A DNA stretch of 27,995 nt from a virus: positions 1 through 27,995 of the IMG/VR virus record IMGVR_UViG_3300046660_000252; one strand, given 5' to 3'. Shown here piece after piece: positions 19,575 through 27,330 of the stretch. Position 1 is the first letter of the stretch; each line of letters begins with the position of its first letter. The notes below the pieces were generated by a model that did not search any database, had not been told where the DNA came from, and was given only the letters and a program-made list of their open reading frames with translations. The position numbers and the translations under genes are program-made.

Positions 19575-20308
19575 GTTTCTTCGGCGATGTAGGCAGCTTT
19601 GAGCTGTTCAACTTGGGCGCCATGGGCAATCAGGTGAAGGATAACCCGGCGCGCCTGTTCTACGGCTCGGCAGATCCGTTCTCGACCGGTATGTGGAACA
19701 AAGTGCTTGGCACCAATGACAAGCCGCTGGTTGACCAATGGGGCGGCGCCGCGCCGCAGCGCTACGAAGAGGCGCAAGAGGCCGGCATCAATACCGGTCC
19801 TGGCAAAACGATGCACAACATCGCCAAAACCATTGCCTCGATCTATGCAGGCGGTGCGGCTGGCGGATTGCTCAGTGGTGGCGCTGGTGCTGCCGGAGGC
19901 GCTGCTGGTAGTGCCGGCACGGCAGGAACCGCCGGAGCCTCTACAGCTGGTGCTTCGACGGCGAGCGCGGGCTACGGTCTTGGCCAGCCGGTCGTGAGTG
20001 GCGGGGTCAGCAACGCAGCATATGCTGGCGGTAGCCAATCGCCGGGCTTGCTCAGTTCCATGGGCAGCAGCCTGTCGAACTTCAACACCCAGGCCAAGCC
20101 CTACATGGATGCGGCCAGTTACGGCCAAAAGGCCTATGGCTTGCTGAATCAAGGCCAGCAGCAACAGCCCATGGCGAGTGGGCCGATGCAGCAGAATACC
20201 AGCGGGCCGCAGACATTGGCGCAGATCGCGCAAGGTCAGCCGAACCCGCTGATCGCTCAACGTCAGCAGTACGCACAGCAGCGCCGCGCCGGCATGGGGA
20301 GAGTCTGA
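19571..20308 (+). CDS. Putative internal virion / ejection protein 2
   Basis: A 245-residue protein coupled to its neighbour by ATGA. The N-terminus MSFFGDVGSFELFNLGAMGNQVKDNPARLFYGSADPFSTGMWNKVLG is conserved-looking in phages with this gene order. A Gly/Ala-rich low-complexity block occupies about residues 93-140 and may span or insert into membranes. The C-terminus is Gln-rich and basic (IAQRQQYAQQRRAGMGRV). The Gly/Ala block resembles membrane-active segments in ejection proteins. No enzymatic motif. Function inferred from position and composition. Confidence 0.7.
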   Translation: MSFFGDVGSFELFNLGAMGNQVKDNPARLFYGSADPFSTGMWNKVLGTNDKPLVDQWGGAAPQRYEEAQEAGINTGPGKTMHNIAKTIASIYAGGAAGGLLSGGAGAAGGAAGSAGTAGTAGASTAGASTASAGYGLGQPVVSGGVSNAAYAGGSQSPGLLSSMGSSLSNFNTQAKPYMDAASYGQKAYGLLNQGQQQQPMASGPMQQNTSGPQTLAQIAQGQPNPLIAQRQQYAQQRRAGMGRV

Positions 20309-20309
20309 A

Positions 20310-21536
20310 ATGGTTGATGGCATGAATGGACTGCTGGATTTCGTCAAGACTCCGGCAGGGCAGGGTTTGCTGGCAGCGGCATTTGGCGGTCTGGCAAGCG
20401 CGCGCTCTGATCGCGGGCCATTGAACACTATTGGCGCCGCCGGGCTTTCCGGTATTGCTGGGTACTCGGCTGCCAACTCGAACGCGCTGAAGCAGCAGAA
20501 GGCTGATCTGGTCCAGCGTCAGGCCCAGACGATCCCCACCCTCTACGGGAAAGGCGCTGACGGCGGCGACACCTTCGACTGGAAGGCTGCGGCCGCACTC
20601 GGTCTTGGCCCTGAAGATATTGCCAAATACGCACAGTTGCCGAACTCCACCCGTAGCAAGGTGGCGCGCACTGTCGAAGTTCCAGGCCAGAACGGCAGCA
20701 AGCAGACCATGCAGTACGACGAGTACGGCCGACCTGTTGGCGATGCCATTGACTCGTACGTCGCGCCGCAGTTGGTCGATACGGGTGGCGCCAAGCAGTT
20801 TGCCATCCCGACTGCCGGCCAGAGCTTCGCCATGAGCATGTCACCGGGCGAGCGTGCCGCAGATGCCAGAGGCTGGGCCGGGGTAAACAACCAGCGTCAG
20901 CAGAACAGCATCCTTCAGGACGCCAACAACATTAATCGGATGGCCCAGCGCACGCAGATTGTGCAAGGCGCAGACGGCCAGAGCTATCTGGTCGACAAAG
21001 GCACCGGTCAGGCCAAGCCTGCGCAGATTGATGGTGGAGGCACCGTACAGTCCGGGCCGACTGCCGAGGCGGCGGTGAAAAATCAGAAAAACATGGGCAA
21101 GCTGGGAGCTTTGATCACTCAGGCGCGCGGCATTCTACCGGATGCCACCGCAAGCGGCATCGGTGCGAAAATCGATGATGCGAATCGCTTCGTCGGGCGC
21201 ACCACCACTGGCGCTCAGGCTGCCGCGAAACTCAGCGCCATCGGCGGCAACATGCTGATGATGATGCCGCGCATGGAGGGACCGCAGTCTGACCGGGACG
21301 TCGAGAACTATAAGCTGATGACCGGCAAGATCGGCGATCCTACGATTCCAGCAGCAGAGCGCGCGGCAGCGATGGATGCCATCGAAGAAATCGCCAGCCG
21401 GTACGCAGGCGGCGCTCCGGCAGTTCAACAGAGCGCGCCGCCAGCAGCCAAGGCATCCATCGTGCGCACAGGCAAAGATGCATCCGGCCGCAAGGTTATT
21501 CAGTATTCCGACGGGAGAATTGAGTATGGTAATTGA
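20310..21536 (+). CDS. Putative internal virion / ejection protein 3
   Basis: A 408-residue protein with GGGGAGAG upstream. It starts with an amphipathic, Ala/Gly-rich region (LLDFVKTPAGQGLLAAAFGGLASARSD), then a Gln-rich central part. The conserved-looking segment MLMMMPRMEGPQSDRDVENYKLMTGKIGDPTIPAAERAAAMDAIEEI lies near the C-terminus; I recall it from large internal proteins of Pseudomonas and Burkholderia podophages. The last 25 residues form a small beta unit (GRKVIQYSDGRIEYGN). It overlaps the next gene by 11 nt. It lies between two other putative ejection proteins, so I assign the same role. Confidence 0.72.
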   Translation: MVDGMNGLLDFVKTPAGQGLLAAAFGGLASARSDRGPLNTIGAAGLSGIAGYSAANSNALKQQKADLVQRQAQTIPTLYGKGADGGDTFDWKAAAALGLGPEDIAKYAQLPNSTRSKVARTVEVPGQNGSKQTMQYDEYGRPVGDAIDSYVAPQLVDTGGAKQFAIPTAGQSFAMSMSPGERAADARGWAGVNNQRQQNSILQDANNINRMAQRTQIVQGADGQSYLVDKGTGQAKPAQIDGGGTVQSGPTAEAAVKNQKNMGKLGALITQARGILPDATASGIGAKIDDANRFVGRTTTGAQAAAKLSAIGGNMLMMMPRMEGPQSDRDVENYKLMTGKIGDPTIPAAERAAAMDAIEEIASRYAGGAPAVQQSAPPAAKASIVRTGKDASGRKVIQYSDGRIEYGN

Positions 21537-23571
21537 TCCAGGCTCGATTCAGTGGGATGACGCGCCGCAGATTGACCCGGCGGGCGTGACGTGGGATGAC
21601 GCGCCAGCTCCATCGGCTCCAGTGCAGGCAGGGCCAGAGCCGGCCGCACAGGTTGCGGCACCATCCCATCAGGCCGGCCGCTTCGGGAATCTTCCAGCAC
21701 TGCCAGATAACGCCGGCAAACAACTGATGCAGGGCGCCGGCAACATCCTCGGCGGGGCGCTGCGTGGCGCCGGCTCGATCGGAGCAACTATCGTCGCGCC
21801 GTATGACATCGTTCAGGATCTTCGCGCAGGCAAAGGACTGTCGCTGGAATCGAACCGTCAGCGCCGGGCGGATATGGATTGGGCGCTTCAGGATCTGGGC
21901 GCTCAGCCTGATTCCATGGCTTTCAAGGGCGGTAAGCTCGGCGCTGAGATCGCCGGGACTGCTGGCGCGGGCGGGATGCTGGCGAAAGGCGCGGCAATGC
22001 TGCCGGGCGCGGCAAAGATCGCCCCGCTGATCGAATCCATTGGTTCGGGTGGCTTCCGGGTAGGCGGCATGCATGGCCTTTCTGGACTGGCTACGCGGGC
22101 GGCAGGTGGGGCAATTACAGGTGGAGCATCGGCCGGCATCATTGACCCAGAATCTGCTGGATCTGGGGCAGCACTTGGCGCGGCATTCCCAGTTGGCACC
22201 AAGGCTCTTGGGAGTCTTGGCGTGATGATCGGGAACGGCGCAAAGAGTGTTGTTGAGCCGCTATATGATGCCGGCAGGGAGCGGATTATCGGAAGGGCGC
22301 TGAAAGAGTTTTCCGGCGGGCGTGCAGATGAAGCGGCGAGGAATATGCTTTCTGCGCGGGAGCTTGTTCCAGGGTCAATTCCAACTACCGCAGAAGCCGC
22401 CGGGATTCCGAGCCTGTCGGCGCTACAGCGTGCGAGTGTCAACGTTTCTCCTGAGGCTGCAAACTCTCTTGAAGCGCGATTGATGACGAATAATCAGGCC
22501 CGCGTTGATGCCTTGAGTGAGCTTGCCGGGACTTCTGGCGCGCGCGAGGTTGCAGAGACTGCAAGAGATGATGCCGCCGCCGTTGCATATAAGACCGCCA
22601 GACAAAGTGATGCAATGAAGCGCGAACTGGCCACACAGCAGCAGCTAACGAAGGATGCCAAAAACGTCGGGTTTGAGTTTTTGGGTAATGTGCCAAAAAG
22701 GACACAGGCACAATCTGAAGAGTTGGCCATTCGGCCATCGCAAGCGCTCATTGATCTGGCTAAACGCCCAGCGATGAGAGGTTATATCCAAGAAGCCAAA
22801 AACCTAGCTGCCAACCATGGCTTCCTTATTGATAACCCGCTCACGTCAATTGATGGCCTTCATTACCTGAAGTTGGCGATGGATGACGCTTTGAAGGGCA
22901 CCCCCACAACGTCTCTTGGGCGCAACGCGAAGAGCGCCGTCATGGGAATGAAGGAAATTCTGACCAAGGAAATGGATCAGGTTTCGCCAGTTTATGGCGT
23001 TGCCAGGGGGGCTTATCAGGAGGCGTCGAAGCCTCTGAATCAGATGGCCATTGCCGAAGAGCTGATGAAATCGGTCAGCCCACTCACAGGGAAGATCCGG
23101 GCCAACCAATTTGCCAGTAAATTGACCGACAAGACCGCTCAGACTGCAACAGGCTTTAATGGCGCCACGCTGGAAAACACCCTGACTCCGGCACAGCTCG
23201 GACTGCTCACAAGCATAAAAGAAGACCTTGCACGCGCTGAATTTGGCGCAAATGCTGGTCGTCCAGTCGGCACCAACACGGTTCAAAACCTGGCCTATAG
23301 CAACATGATGAATCAGTTTGGCGTGCCCAACATGCTCCGCAACAGTCCGATCGGGCAGGTTGCCGGCGGGTTGCTTGGGAAGGCGGGCGACCTAGTGTAC
23401 GGGAAAGCGAATAAAGAAATTGCTGAGCGACTAGCAAGTGTCATGCTAGACCCGAAAGAAGCCGCAAAGATTATGCTAGCCAAAAAACCTCAGCATCCCT
23501 TGCTGAGGAAGGCTGCGGAGCAAAGCCTACTCTCAACATCCAAGGCGCTCCCTGCACTTATGGCGCAGTGA
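21526..23571 (+). CDS. Large internal virion / DNA-ejection protein
   Basis: A 681-residue protein; I use ATG 21526 (GGGAGA nearby) because the open frame upstream overlaps the previous gene. The N-terminus has a duplicated unit ending in WDDAP (residues 10-14 and 23-27). This is followed by an Ala/Gly-rich region with long hydrophobic helices (AGGAITGGASAGIID, GAALGAAFPVGTKALGSLGVMIGNG). The C-terminal 300 residues are helical and charged (LKLAMDDALKGTPTTS, MKEILTKEMDQV, VYGVARGAYQEASKPLNQMAIAEEL). It is the largest ejection-type gene, at the end of that block. No lysozyme or transglycosylase motif was seen. Confidence 0.78.
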   Translation: MVIDPGSIQWDDAPQIDPAGVTWDDAPAPSAPVQAGPEPAAQVAAPSHQAGRFGNLPALPDNAGKQLMQGAGNILGGALRGAGSIGATIVAPYDIVQDLRAGKGLSLESNRQRRADMDWALQDLGAQPDSMAFKGGKLGAEIAGTAGAGGMLAKGAAMLPGAAKIAPLIESIGSGGFRVGGMHGLSGLATRAAGGAITGGASAGIIDPESAGSGAALGAAFPVGTKALGSLGVMIGNGAKSVVEPLYDAGRERIIGRALKEFSGGRADEAARNMLSARELVPGSIPTTAEAAGIPSLSALQRASVNVSPEAANSLEARLMTNNQARVDALSELAGTSGAREVAETARDDAAAVAYKTARQSDAMKRELATQQQLTKDAKNVGFEFLGNVPKRTQAQSEELAIRPSQALIDLAKRPAMRGYIQEAKNLAANHGFLIDNPLTSIDGLHYLKLAMDDALKGTPTTSLGRNAKSAVMGMKEILTKEMDQVSPVYGVARGAYQEASKPLNQMAIAEELMKSVSPLTGKIRANQFASKLTDKTAQTATGFNGATLENTLTPAQLGLLTSIKEDLARAEFGANAGRPVGTNTVQNLAYSNMMNQFGVPNMLRNSPIGQVAGGLLGKAGDLVYGKANKEIAERLASVMLDPKEAAKIMLAKKPQHPLLRKAAEQSLLSTSKALPALMAQ

Positions 23572-23656
23572 ACCCGATGTAAATGCCATAGATTAGCGCG
23601 CCACCCATCAGCACCAAGCCTTTCCAGATCATAAAATCAGTAAACGCAAAATCCAC
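23558..23656 (-). CDS. Antisense micro-ORF encoding a single-span membrane peptide
   Basis: A 32-residue leftward ORF whose end overlaps the 3' end of the large ejection gene by 14 nt. The GTG start at 23656 has a perfect GGAGGT (23661-23666 on the minus strand), although the 4-nt spacing is short. An in-frame ATG further upstream lies inside the 23667 hairpin. The product VDFAFTDFMIWKGLVLMGGALIYGIYIGFTAP has a short polar start and one membrane helix. I recall similar '.DF.f.d.m.wK...l....iyG...g' peptides in Pseudomonas phages. Expression would be independent of the late operon. Confidence 0.5.
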   Translation of the reverse strand: MDFAFTDFMIWKGLVLMGGALIYGIYIGFTAP

Positions 23657-23666
23657 TAACACCTCC

Positions 23667-23690
23667 AAGCCCGCCATGTGCGGGCTTTTT
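23667..23690 (+). terminator. Intrinsic terminator after the ejection genes
   Basis: Perfect 8-bp stem AAGCCCGC/GCGGGCTT (23667-23674/23680-23687), 5-nt loop and a five-T tract (23686-23690). It divides the late operon before the tail fibre gene. On the minus strand the hairpin lies just upstream of the 23558 micro-ORF. Confidence 0.82.
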
Positions 23691-23706
23691 ATTGGGATGA
23701 AAAAAC

Positions 23707-24618
23707 ATGCCCGTTCCTGCTTCGATTGACGATCTTTCGCCAACGCCGGGGAGCAACAGCCCTGCCGGCTCCGAATCACCCGGCCTCATCGACGACTATC
23801 TGCGGACTATTTCTGCATTTGTTGCTCAGTTGCGTGATGCAGACGCTGTTCTGAGAACCGCCGACAGAGCCATATCGTCTCACGGCGTGCGCATGTCCGT
23901 GCTTGCTGCGAGCGCGACCGGAACACTGACCGCAGACGAGATCGTTTGCAAAGGGACTGGTGTTTCCTGGATCTTAAGCGCCTTCAGCAAGACGATCAAT
24001 CTCTCCACAACTGGCGCCGGAGGCATGGACACTGGCGCCGCTCCGGCCAGTGGATATGTCGCGCTTTATGCGATCTACAACCCGACCACCGTCACTTCAG
24101 CGCTGCTTGCAAAAAACGCCACGTCTGCAGTGCAGACCGAAACGTATACCGGCGCCAATATGCCATCTGGCTACACTGCATCCGCGCTATTAACGGTTGT
24201 TCCTACAAACGGATCAGGGCAGTTCGCCATCGGCACACACGTTCAAGACGATAGCGTCTGGATCCCGGAAAACGTTTTCTATACCAGTTCAACGCCGCAG
24301 GCAGCCCTTTTTATCAGGGACATATCGGCAGTTGCCCCGCCGAACGCCAAGAGCGGAGATTTCAGCACCGCCATCGGTTCAAGCAATGCCACTGTAACCG
24401 TGACGACAGGTCTGGCTGGTACGGCCGCTATAGTTTCCGGGGTAGGTATTGGCGAAAAAAGGGCTGCTGCGACGAGCGCCAATGTTGGCGGGGCTGCGTT
24501 CCCCATGCATTTCGCCAATATTCCGATCATCACACCGCAGACCATCTACTACCGTTGCACGGTAGCAAGCGGAACGCTTTCATTCTCCATCGCTTGCAAC
24601 AGGTATTCAATTCGATGA
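23707..24618 (+). CDS. Tail fibre / receptor-binding-region protein
   Basis: A 303-residue protein. The N-terminus MPVPASIDDLSPTPGSNSPAGSESPGLIDDYLRTISAFVAQLRD is a recognisable phage tail-fibre attachment start ('aSinDL...aGsNsP.GsEs....DDYlR...aFia'). The remainder is beta-rich, with many Thr, Ser, Ala and Gly (TVTVTTGLAGTAAIVSGVG...). It ends with a small domain containing IPIITPQTIYYRCTVASGTLSFSIACNRYSIR. No depolymerase motif is visible within it. Its stop overlaps the start of an SGNH esterase (ATGA), so the two may form one receptor-processing unit at the tail tip. Confidence 0.85.
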   Translation: MPVPASIDDLSPTPGSNSPAGSESPGLIDDYLRTISAFVAQLRDADAVLRTADRAISSHGVRMSVLAASATGTLTADEIVCKGTGVSWILSAFSKTINLSTTGAGGMDTGAAPASGYVALYAIYNPTTVTSALLAKNATSAVQTETYTGANMPSGYTASALLTVVPTNGSGQFAIGTHVQDDSVWIPENVFYTSSTPQAALFIRDISAVAPPNAKSGDFSTAIGSSNATVTVTTGLAGTAAIVSGVGIGEKRAAATSANVGGAAFPMHFANIPIITPQTIYYRCTVASGTLSFSIACNRYSIR

Positions 24619-25247
24619 AGATTCTTGTTATTGGCGACTCGACTGGCGTAAGCGCAAGTCACCTGGGCCCGAACGGGGCGTACAGTGGCGTTTCTCCATG
24701 GACCGAGTGCGTGATCGCCGGCCAGTTGCTGGACGAGAAGTTCGGGTGCGGTGTGTTCACGTTCATCAACGTCAGCCACGGTGGTACGGATTTCCGTAGC
24801 TGGCGGTATGGCGATGCGACCCTGTTCCTGCCTGCGGTGATTCCGAGCTTGTCGAGCCTCCTCGACACATATCCAGACGTTGATTTGGTCTATGTTCAGC
24901 TCGGCATCAATAGCGCCTTGCGCGGACATTCCGTTGCTGGTATCACGACTTTGGCCACAGAGATGTGCCAGATCGTCGCGGCGAAGAACAAGAAGATCAT
25001 CTTCGGCACCCCCAACCCAGTCGTATATGGCAATGGCGACGTCAACACCAAGCTCGCTCTGTACAGTGAATCGCTAGTTAGCATGGGAGGATCTCTCGGG
25101 GTGACCGTGATTGATCACTACAAGGCCATCGGCGCCACCAACGTATGGTGGCGGCTGCTGAAAGACGGCCTGCACCCGAATGAGGAGCTTTATCGATTCA
25201 AGGGCCAAACGCTTTTCATGACCTTGGCGCATTCATTACTGGTTTAA
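24615..25247 (+). CDS. SGNH/GDSL hydrolase, probable tail-associated esterase
   Basis: A 210-residue protein from ATG 24615, overlapping the tail-fibre stop. Block I is GDS with Ser9 as nucleophile, block III is GINS (97-100, Asn99 in the oxyanion position), and block V is DGLHPN with Asp184 and His187. All expected catalytic residues are present; block III ends in Ser rather than the usual Asp. No signal peptide, as expected for a virion component. The family removes acyl (often acetyl) groups from carbohydrates. Coupling to the fibre gene suggests it deacetylates host O-antigen or capsule during adsorption; substrate not known. Confidence 0.85.
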   Translation: MKILVIGDSTGVSASHLGPNGAYSGVSPWTECVIAGQLLDEKFGCGVFTFINVSHGGTDFRSWRYGDATLFLPAVIPSLSSLLDTYPDVDLVYVQLGINSALRGHSVAGITTLATEMCQIVAAKNKKIIFGTPNPVVYGNGDVNTKLALYSESLVSMGGSLGVTVIDHYKAIGATNVWWRLLKDGLHPNEELYRFKGQTLFMTLAHSLLV

Positions 25248-25257
25248 GAGGCCTGAA

Positions 25258-25446
25258 ATGACAATTTACGTACAGTTCAAAGACGATTCAAAAACCGAAA
25301 TCGTCTCTTGGTTCGGCCGCAAGCCAAAGCCGGACAGCGAGCCTCACGTTGGCGAGGTTGAGGCCAGCGATCAGCGCTACAAAGCATACTTCGAGAAATT
25401 TCCCGAGGAAGCTCGTATGGGCATGCCGGCACCTGAGAATTTATAG
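25258..25446 (+). CDS. Small hypothetical protein after tail genes
   Basis: A 62-residue protein with AAGAGG upstream. MTIYVQFKDDSKTEIVSWFGRKPKPDSEPHVGEVEASDQRYKAYFEKFP shows a beta-hairpin start and a conserved-looking 'gevea.D.rY.ay' segment. I recall this from short proteins next to Pseudomonas tail-fibre genes, which are sometimes treated as fibre-assembly factors. Its last six bases overlap the stop of the convergent esterase gene (shared TTATAG). Function unknown. Confidence 0.7.
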   Translation: MTIYVQFKDDSKTEIVSWFGRKPKPDSEPHVGEVEASDQRYKAYFEKFPEEARMGMPAPENL

Positions 25447-26196
25447 AGGCTGGATCGTCTTCAATGATTTGGCGAACAGCTCGCCAAGCTTGATCTGGCC
25501 GGCGGTATCGTAGTGCAGGCTGTCGGGGCCTTTGGTCAAATGGTCGCTGTCAAACCATGCGTAGTTCGCCGAGGCCTGTTTCGCCTGGGCCTCTCGGACA
25601 GCTTGAATGAAGGGGAACTGTTCAAGCGGGGCGGTCACACGGCAGGCCACGAATGGAAGCGATGGTGATTTCAGGTCGGCCCTGATGGTCTTGATGAAGT
25701 TCGTCAGGTTATGGTCGTAGGCCTCTGCCATCTCCCGGGTCCCGCCGTCGCTTTCGCCCTGCATCCACAGAACGCCGGCAATGCGGATGTTTTTCGACTT
25801 CCTGGCCTCTGCAACCATCTTCATGGTTTTGGCGTAGAACCCATCAGCCCTGGCTGGCGACCACTCGCTGGCCAGGGTGGTCGCGCCCGCGCTGACCTTG
25901 ATCAGGCCGAAGGTCTCGCCCTTTTTCGCCATGGCATTGGAGAACGAGATCTCCGGGCCGAAGCCTTTTGGCTCTGTCACGTCCGGGGCGAGTTCAACCC
26001 ACTTGCCATCCGAGAAGAACAGCGCGTAAGGCTGGGTACGCCGGAGGTTTTTCGGCAGGTCATCGGCAATCGAACGCATGCCGACCATGTTGCTCTGCCC
26101 CAGCAGAAGGTAAACCGGCATCGCGCCGCCCTCGTTGGGCTGATGCGCTTTCGGCTGCTTGAAGATGGAAAAGAGAGACTTGAGGATCCCTGTCAT
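25441..26196 (-). CDS. SASA-family carbohydrate acetylesterase on the opposite strand
   Basis: A 251-residue protein. I start at ATG 26196; the longer frame upstream overlaps the endolysin. The sequence has the sialate-O-acetylesterase-like (SASA) blocks: LLGQSNMVGM (nucleophile Ser35), WMQGESDG (GES 147-149) and DSLHYD (Asp225, His228). There is no signal peptide (MTGILKSLFSIFKQPKAHQP is amphipathic and basic), so it is cytoplasmic or virion-bound. It is transcribed against the late operon between tail and lysis genes. This is typical of an independently acquired 'moron' and could be expressed in the lysogen. Possible roles are modifying host surface sugars or recycling sialic-acid-like sugars; the substrate is unknown. 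Confidence 0.85.
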   Translation of the reverse strand: MTGILKSLFSIFKQPKAHQPNEGGAMPVYLLLGQSNMVGMRSIADDLPKNLRRTQPYALFFSDGKWVELAPDVTEPKGFGPEISFSNAMAKKGETFGLIKVSAGATTLASEWSPARADGFYAKTMKMVAEARKSKNIRIAGVLWMQGESDGGTREMAEAYDHNLTNFIKTIRADLKSPSLPFVACRVTAPLEQFPFIQAVREAQAKQASANYAWFDSDHLTKGPDSLHYDTAGQIKLGELFAKSLKTIQPL

Positions 26197-26272
26197 GCCT
26201 GCATGTTCCTTGGAGTTGAATGGCCTGATCGCCGGCCGCCATTGAACTGTTATTTTCCACCGGAGTAAAGCG

Positions 26273-26824
26273 ATGCCAATCACCACGCAGCAGTTGCTGC
26301 AGATCCTCCCGAACGCCGGCAAGCAAGCCGGCGTTTTTGCGTCTGCGCTAAATTTGGCCATGGATCGGTATCAGATCAATACGCCGTTGCGCATGGCGGC
26401 GTTCATTGCCCAGGTCGGGCATGAGTCGGGGCAGTTCCGGTACGTGAAGGAGCTTGGCGGCGACCAGTACCTGGGCAAGTACGACACTGGGACGCTGGCA
26501 AAACGGCTGGGCAACACGCCCGAGGCTGATGGCGATGGGCAAAAGTACCGGGGCCGGGGCCTGATCCAGATTACCGGGCGCGACAACTACCTCGCGTGCA
26601 GCAAGGCGCTGTTCTCAGATGATCGGTTACTCCTAACACCTGAGCTGCTCGAGCAAGCCGAGTGGGCCTGCAAGTCTGCGGCGTGGTTCTGGAACTCGCG
26701 CAACCTGAATGCCCTGGCCGATGCCGGCGACATGAACGGCATCACGCGGCGCATCAACGGAGGCCTGAACGGTCTGGCCGAGCGGCTGGAGTTCTACGAG
26801 CGCGCACTGAAGGTGTTGGCATGA
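26273..26824 (+). CDS. Endolysin, glycoside hydrolase family 19
   Basis: A 183-residue protein with CGGAG at 26261-26265. The GH19 signature is clear: MAAFIAQVGHESGQFRYVKE, with Glu51 and Glu60 as the catalytic acid/base pair, then YRGRGLIQITGRDNYLACSKAL (residues 92 on) lining the sugar cleft, and WACKSAAWFWNSRNLN. These enzymes, first known as chitinases, cleave peptidoglycan in phages. No signal peptide or SAR anchor, so release depends on the holin at 8693. Coupled by ATGA to the spanin gene. Confidence 0.94.
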   Translation: MPITTQQLLQILPNAGKQAGVFASALNLAMDRYQINTPLRMAAFIAQVGHESGQFRYVKELGGDQYLGKYDTGTLAKRLGNTPEADGDGQKYRGRGLIQITGRDNYLACSKALFSDDRLLLTPELLEQAEWACKSAAWFWNSRNLNALADAGDMNGITRRINGGLNGLAERLEFYERALKVLA

Positions 26825-27330
26825 ATGCGATCTTGCTGCGACTTCTTCCTTATATGGCTGCGGTGCTGATCGGGGCCATCGGTGCCTGGATGTGGCAGGC
26901 CAACAGCTATACCGCGATCCTCGCAGTCAGCGAGGCCAATCATCAATCTGAATTGGCTGCCATCTCGGCCGCCGGCGCTGCGCAGGCCCGGCAGGCAGTG
27001 GAGAAACAGCAGGCCGCCGAACAAGCACTCGCCGCCCTCGATCAGAAAGCCCAGAAGGAAAAGAACGATGCCCTCGCTGAAAATGAAAAGCTGCGCGCTG
27101 ATATTGCTGCTGGTACTCGCCGGCTGCGCATCGCGGGAAGTTGTCGTGCCAGTGGCGGCGACGTGCCCAGCACCGCCGGAGCCGCCAGCGTGGACAATGC
27201 AGGCTCCGTCGAACTCACTGGACCTGCTGGACGGGCTGTTCTCGACGTTCGGGCAGGAATCATTGCCGACCAAGCAGCCTTGAAAGCGCTTCAGGAGTAT
27301 GTGACTCGGGTATGCAGACCGAATGGCTAG
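26821..27330 (+). CDS. Rz: Inner-membrane spanin subunit (Rz-like)
   Basis: A 169-residue protein from ATG 26821, overlapping the endolysin stop. It begins with a membrane anchor (LLPYMAAVLIGAIGAWMW, about 8-25). A long Ala/Gln/Glu-rich coiled coil follows (NHQSELAAISAAGAAQARQAVEKQQAAEQALAALDQKAQKEKNDALAENEKLRADIAAG). The periplasmic end carries a few Cys. This is the Rz layout: anchored inside, reaching across the periplasm to fuse inner and outer membranes. Rz1 is nested in another frame within it (27068-27283), which confirms the call. Confidence 0.9.
   Translation: MNAILLRLLPYMAAVLIGAIGAWMWQANSYTAILAVSEANHQSELAAISAAGAAQARQAVEKQQAAEQALAALDQKAQKEKNDALAENEKLRADIAAGTRRLRIAGSCRASGGDVPSTAGAASVDNAGSVELTGPAGRAVLDVRAGIIADQAALKALQEYVTRVCRPNG
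27068..27283 (+). CDS. Rz1: Outer-membrane spanin lipoprotein (Rz1-like), embedded in Rz
   Basis: A 71-residue ORF fully inside Rz in the +1-shifted frame, from ATG 27068 with AGAAGGAAAAG before it. MPSLKMKSCALILLLVLAGCAS is a lipoprotein signal with a lipobox LAGC; mature protein would start at Cys20. The mature part is Pro-rich (CPAPPEPPAW), as in Rz1 proteins. Together with Rz it completes host lysis by joining the two membranes. Signal, lipobox, Pro content and nesting all agree. Confidence 0.88.
   Translation: MPSLKMKSCALILLLVLAGCASREVVVPVAATCPAPPEPPAWTMQAPSNSLDLLDGLFSTFGQESLPTKQP

Noticed and set aside
19850-19990. Gly/Ala-rich low-complexity stretch as a possible nucleotide tandem repeat
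   Set aside because: The codons vary and no clean DNA unit repeats; it is protein-level low complexity.
26197-26361. N-terminal extension of the SASA esterase to 26361
   Set aside because: It would overlap the endolysin start by about 90 nt, and its sequence is Cys/Arg-rich and unlike the family; ATG 26196 gives a normal length.
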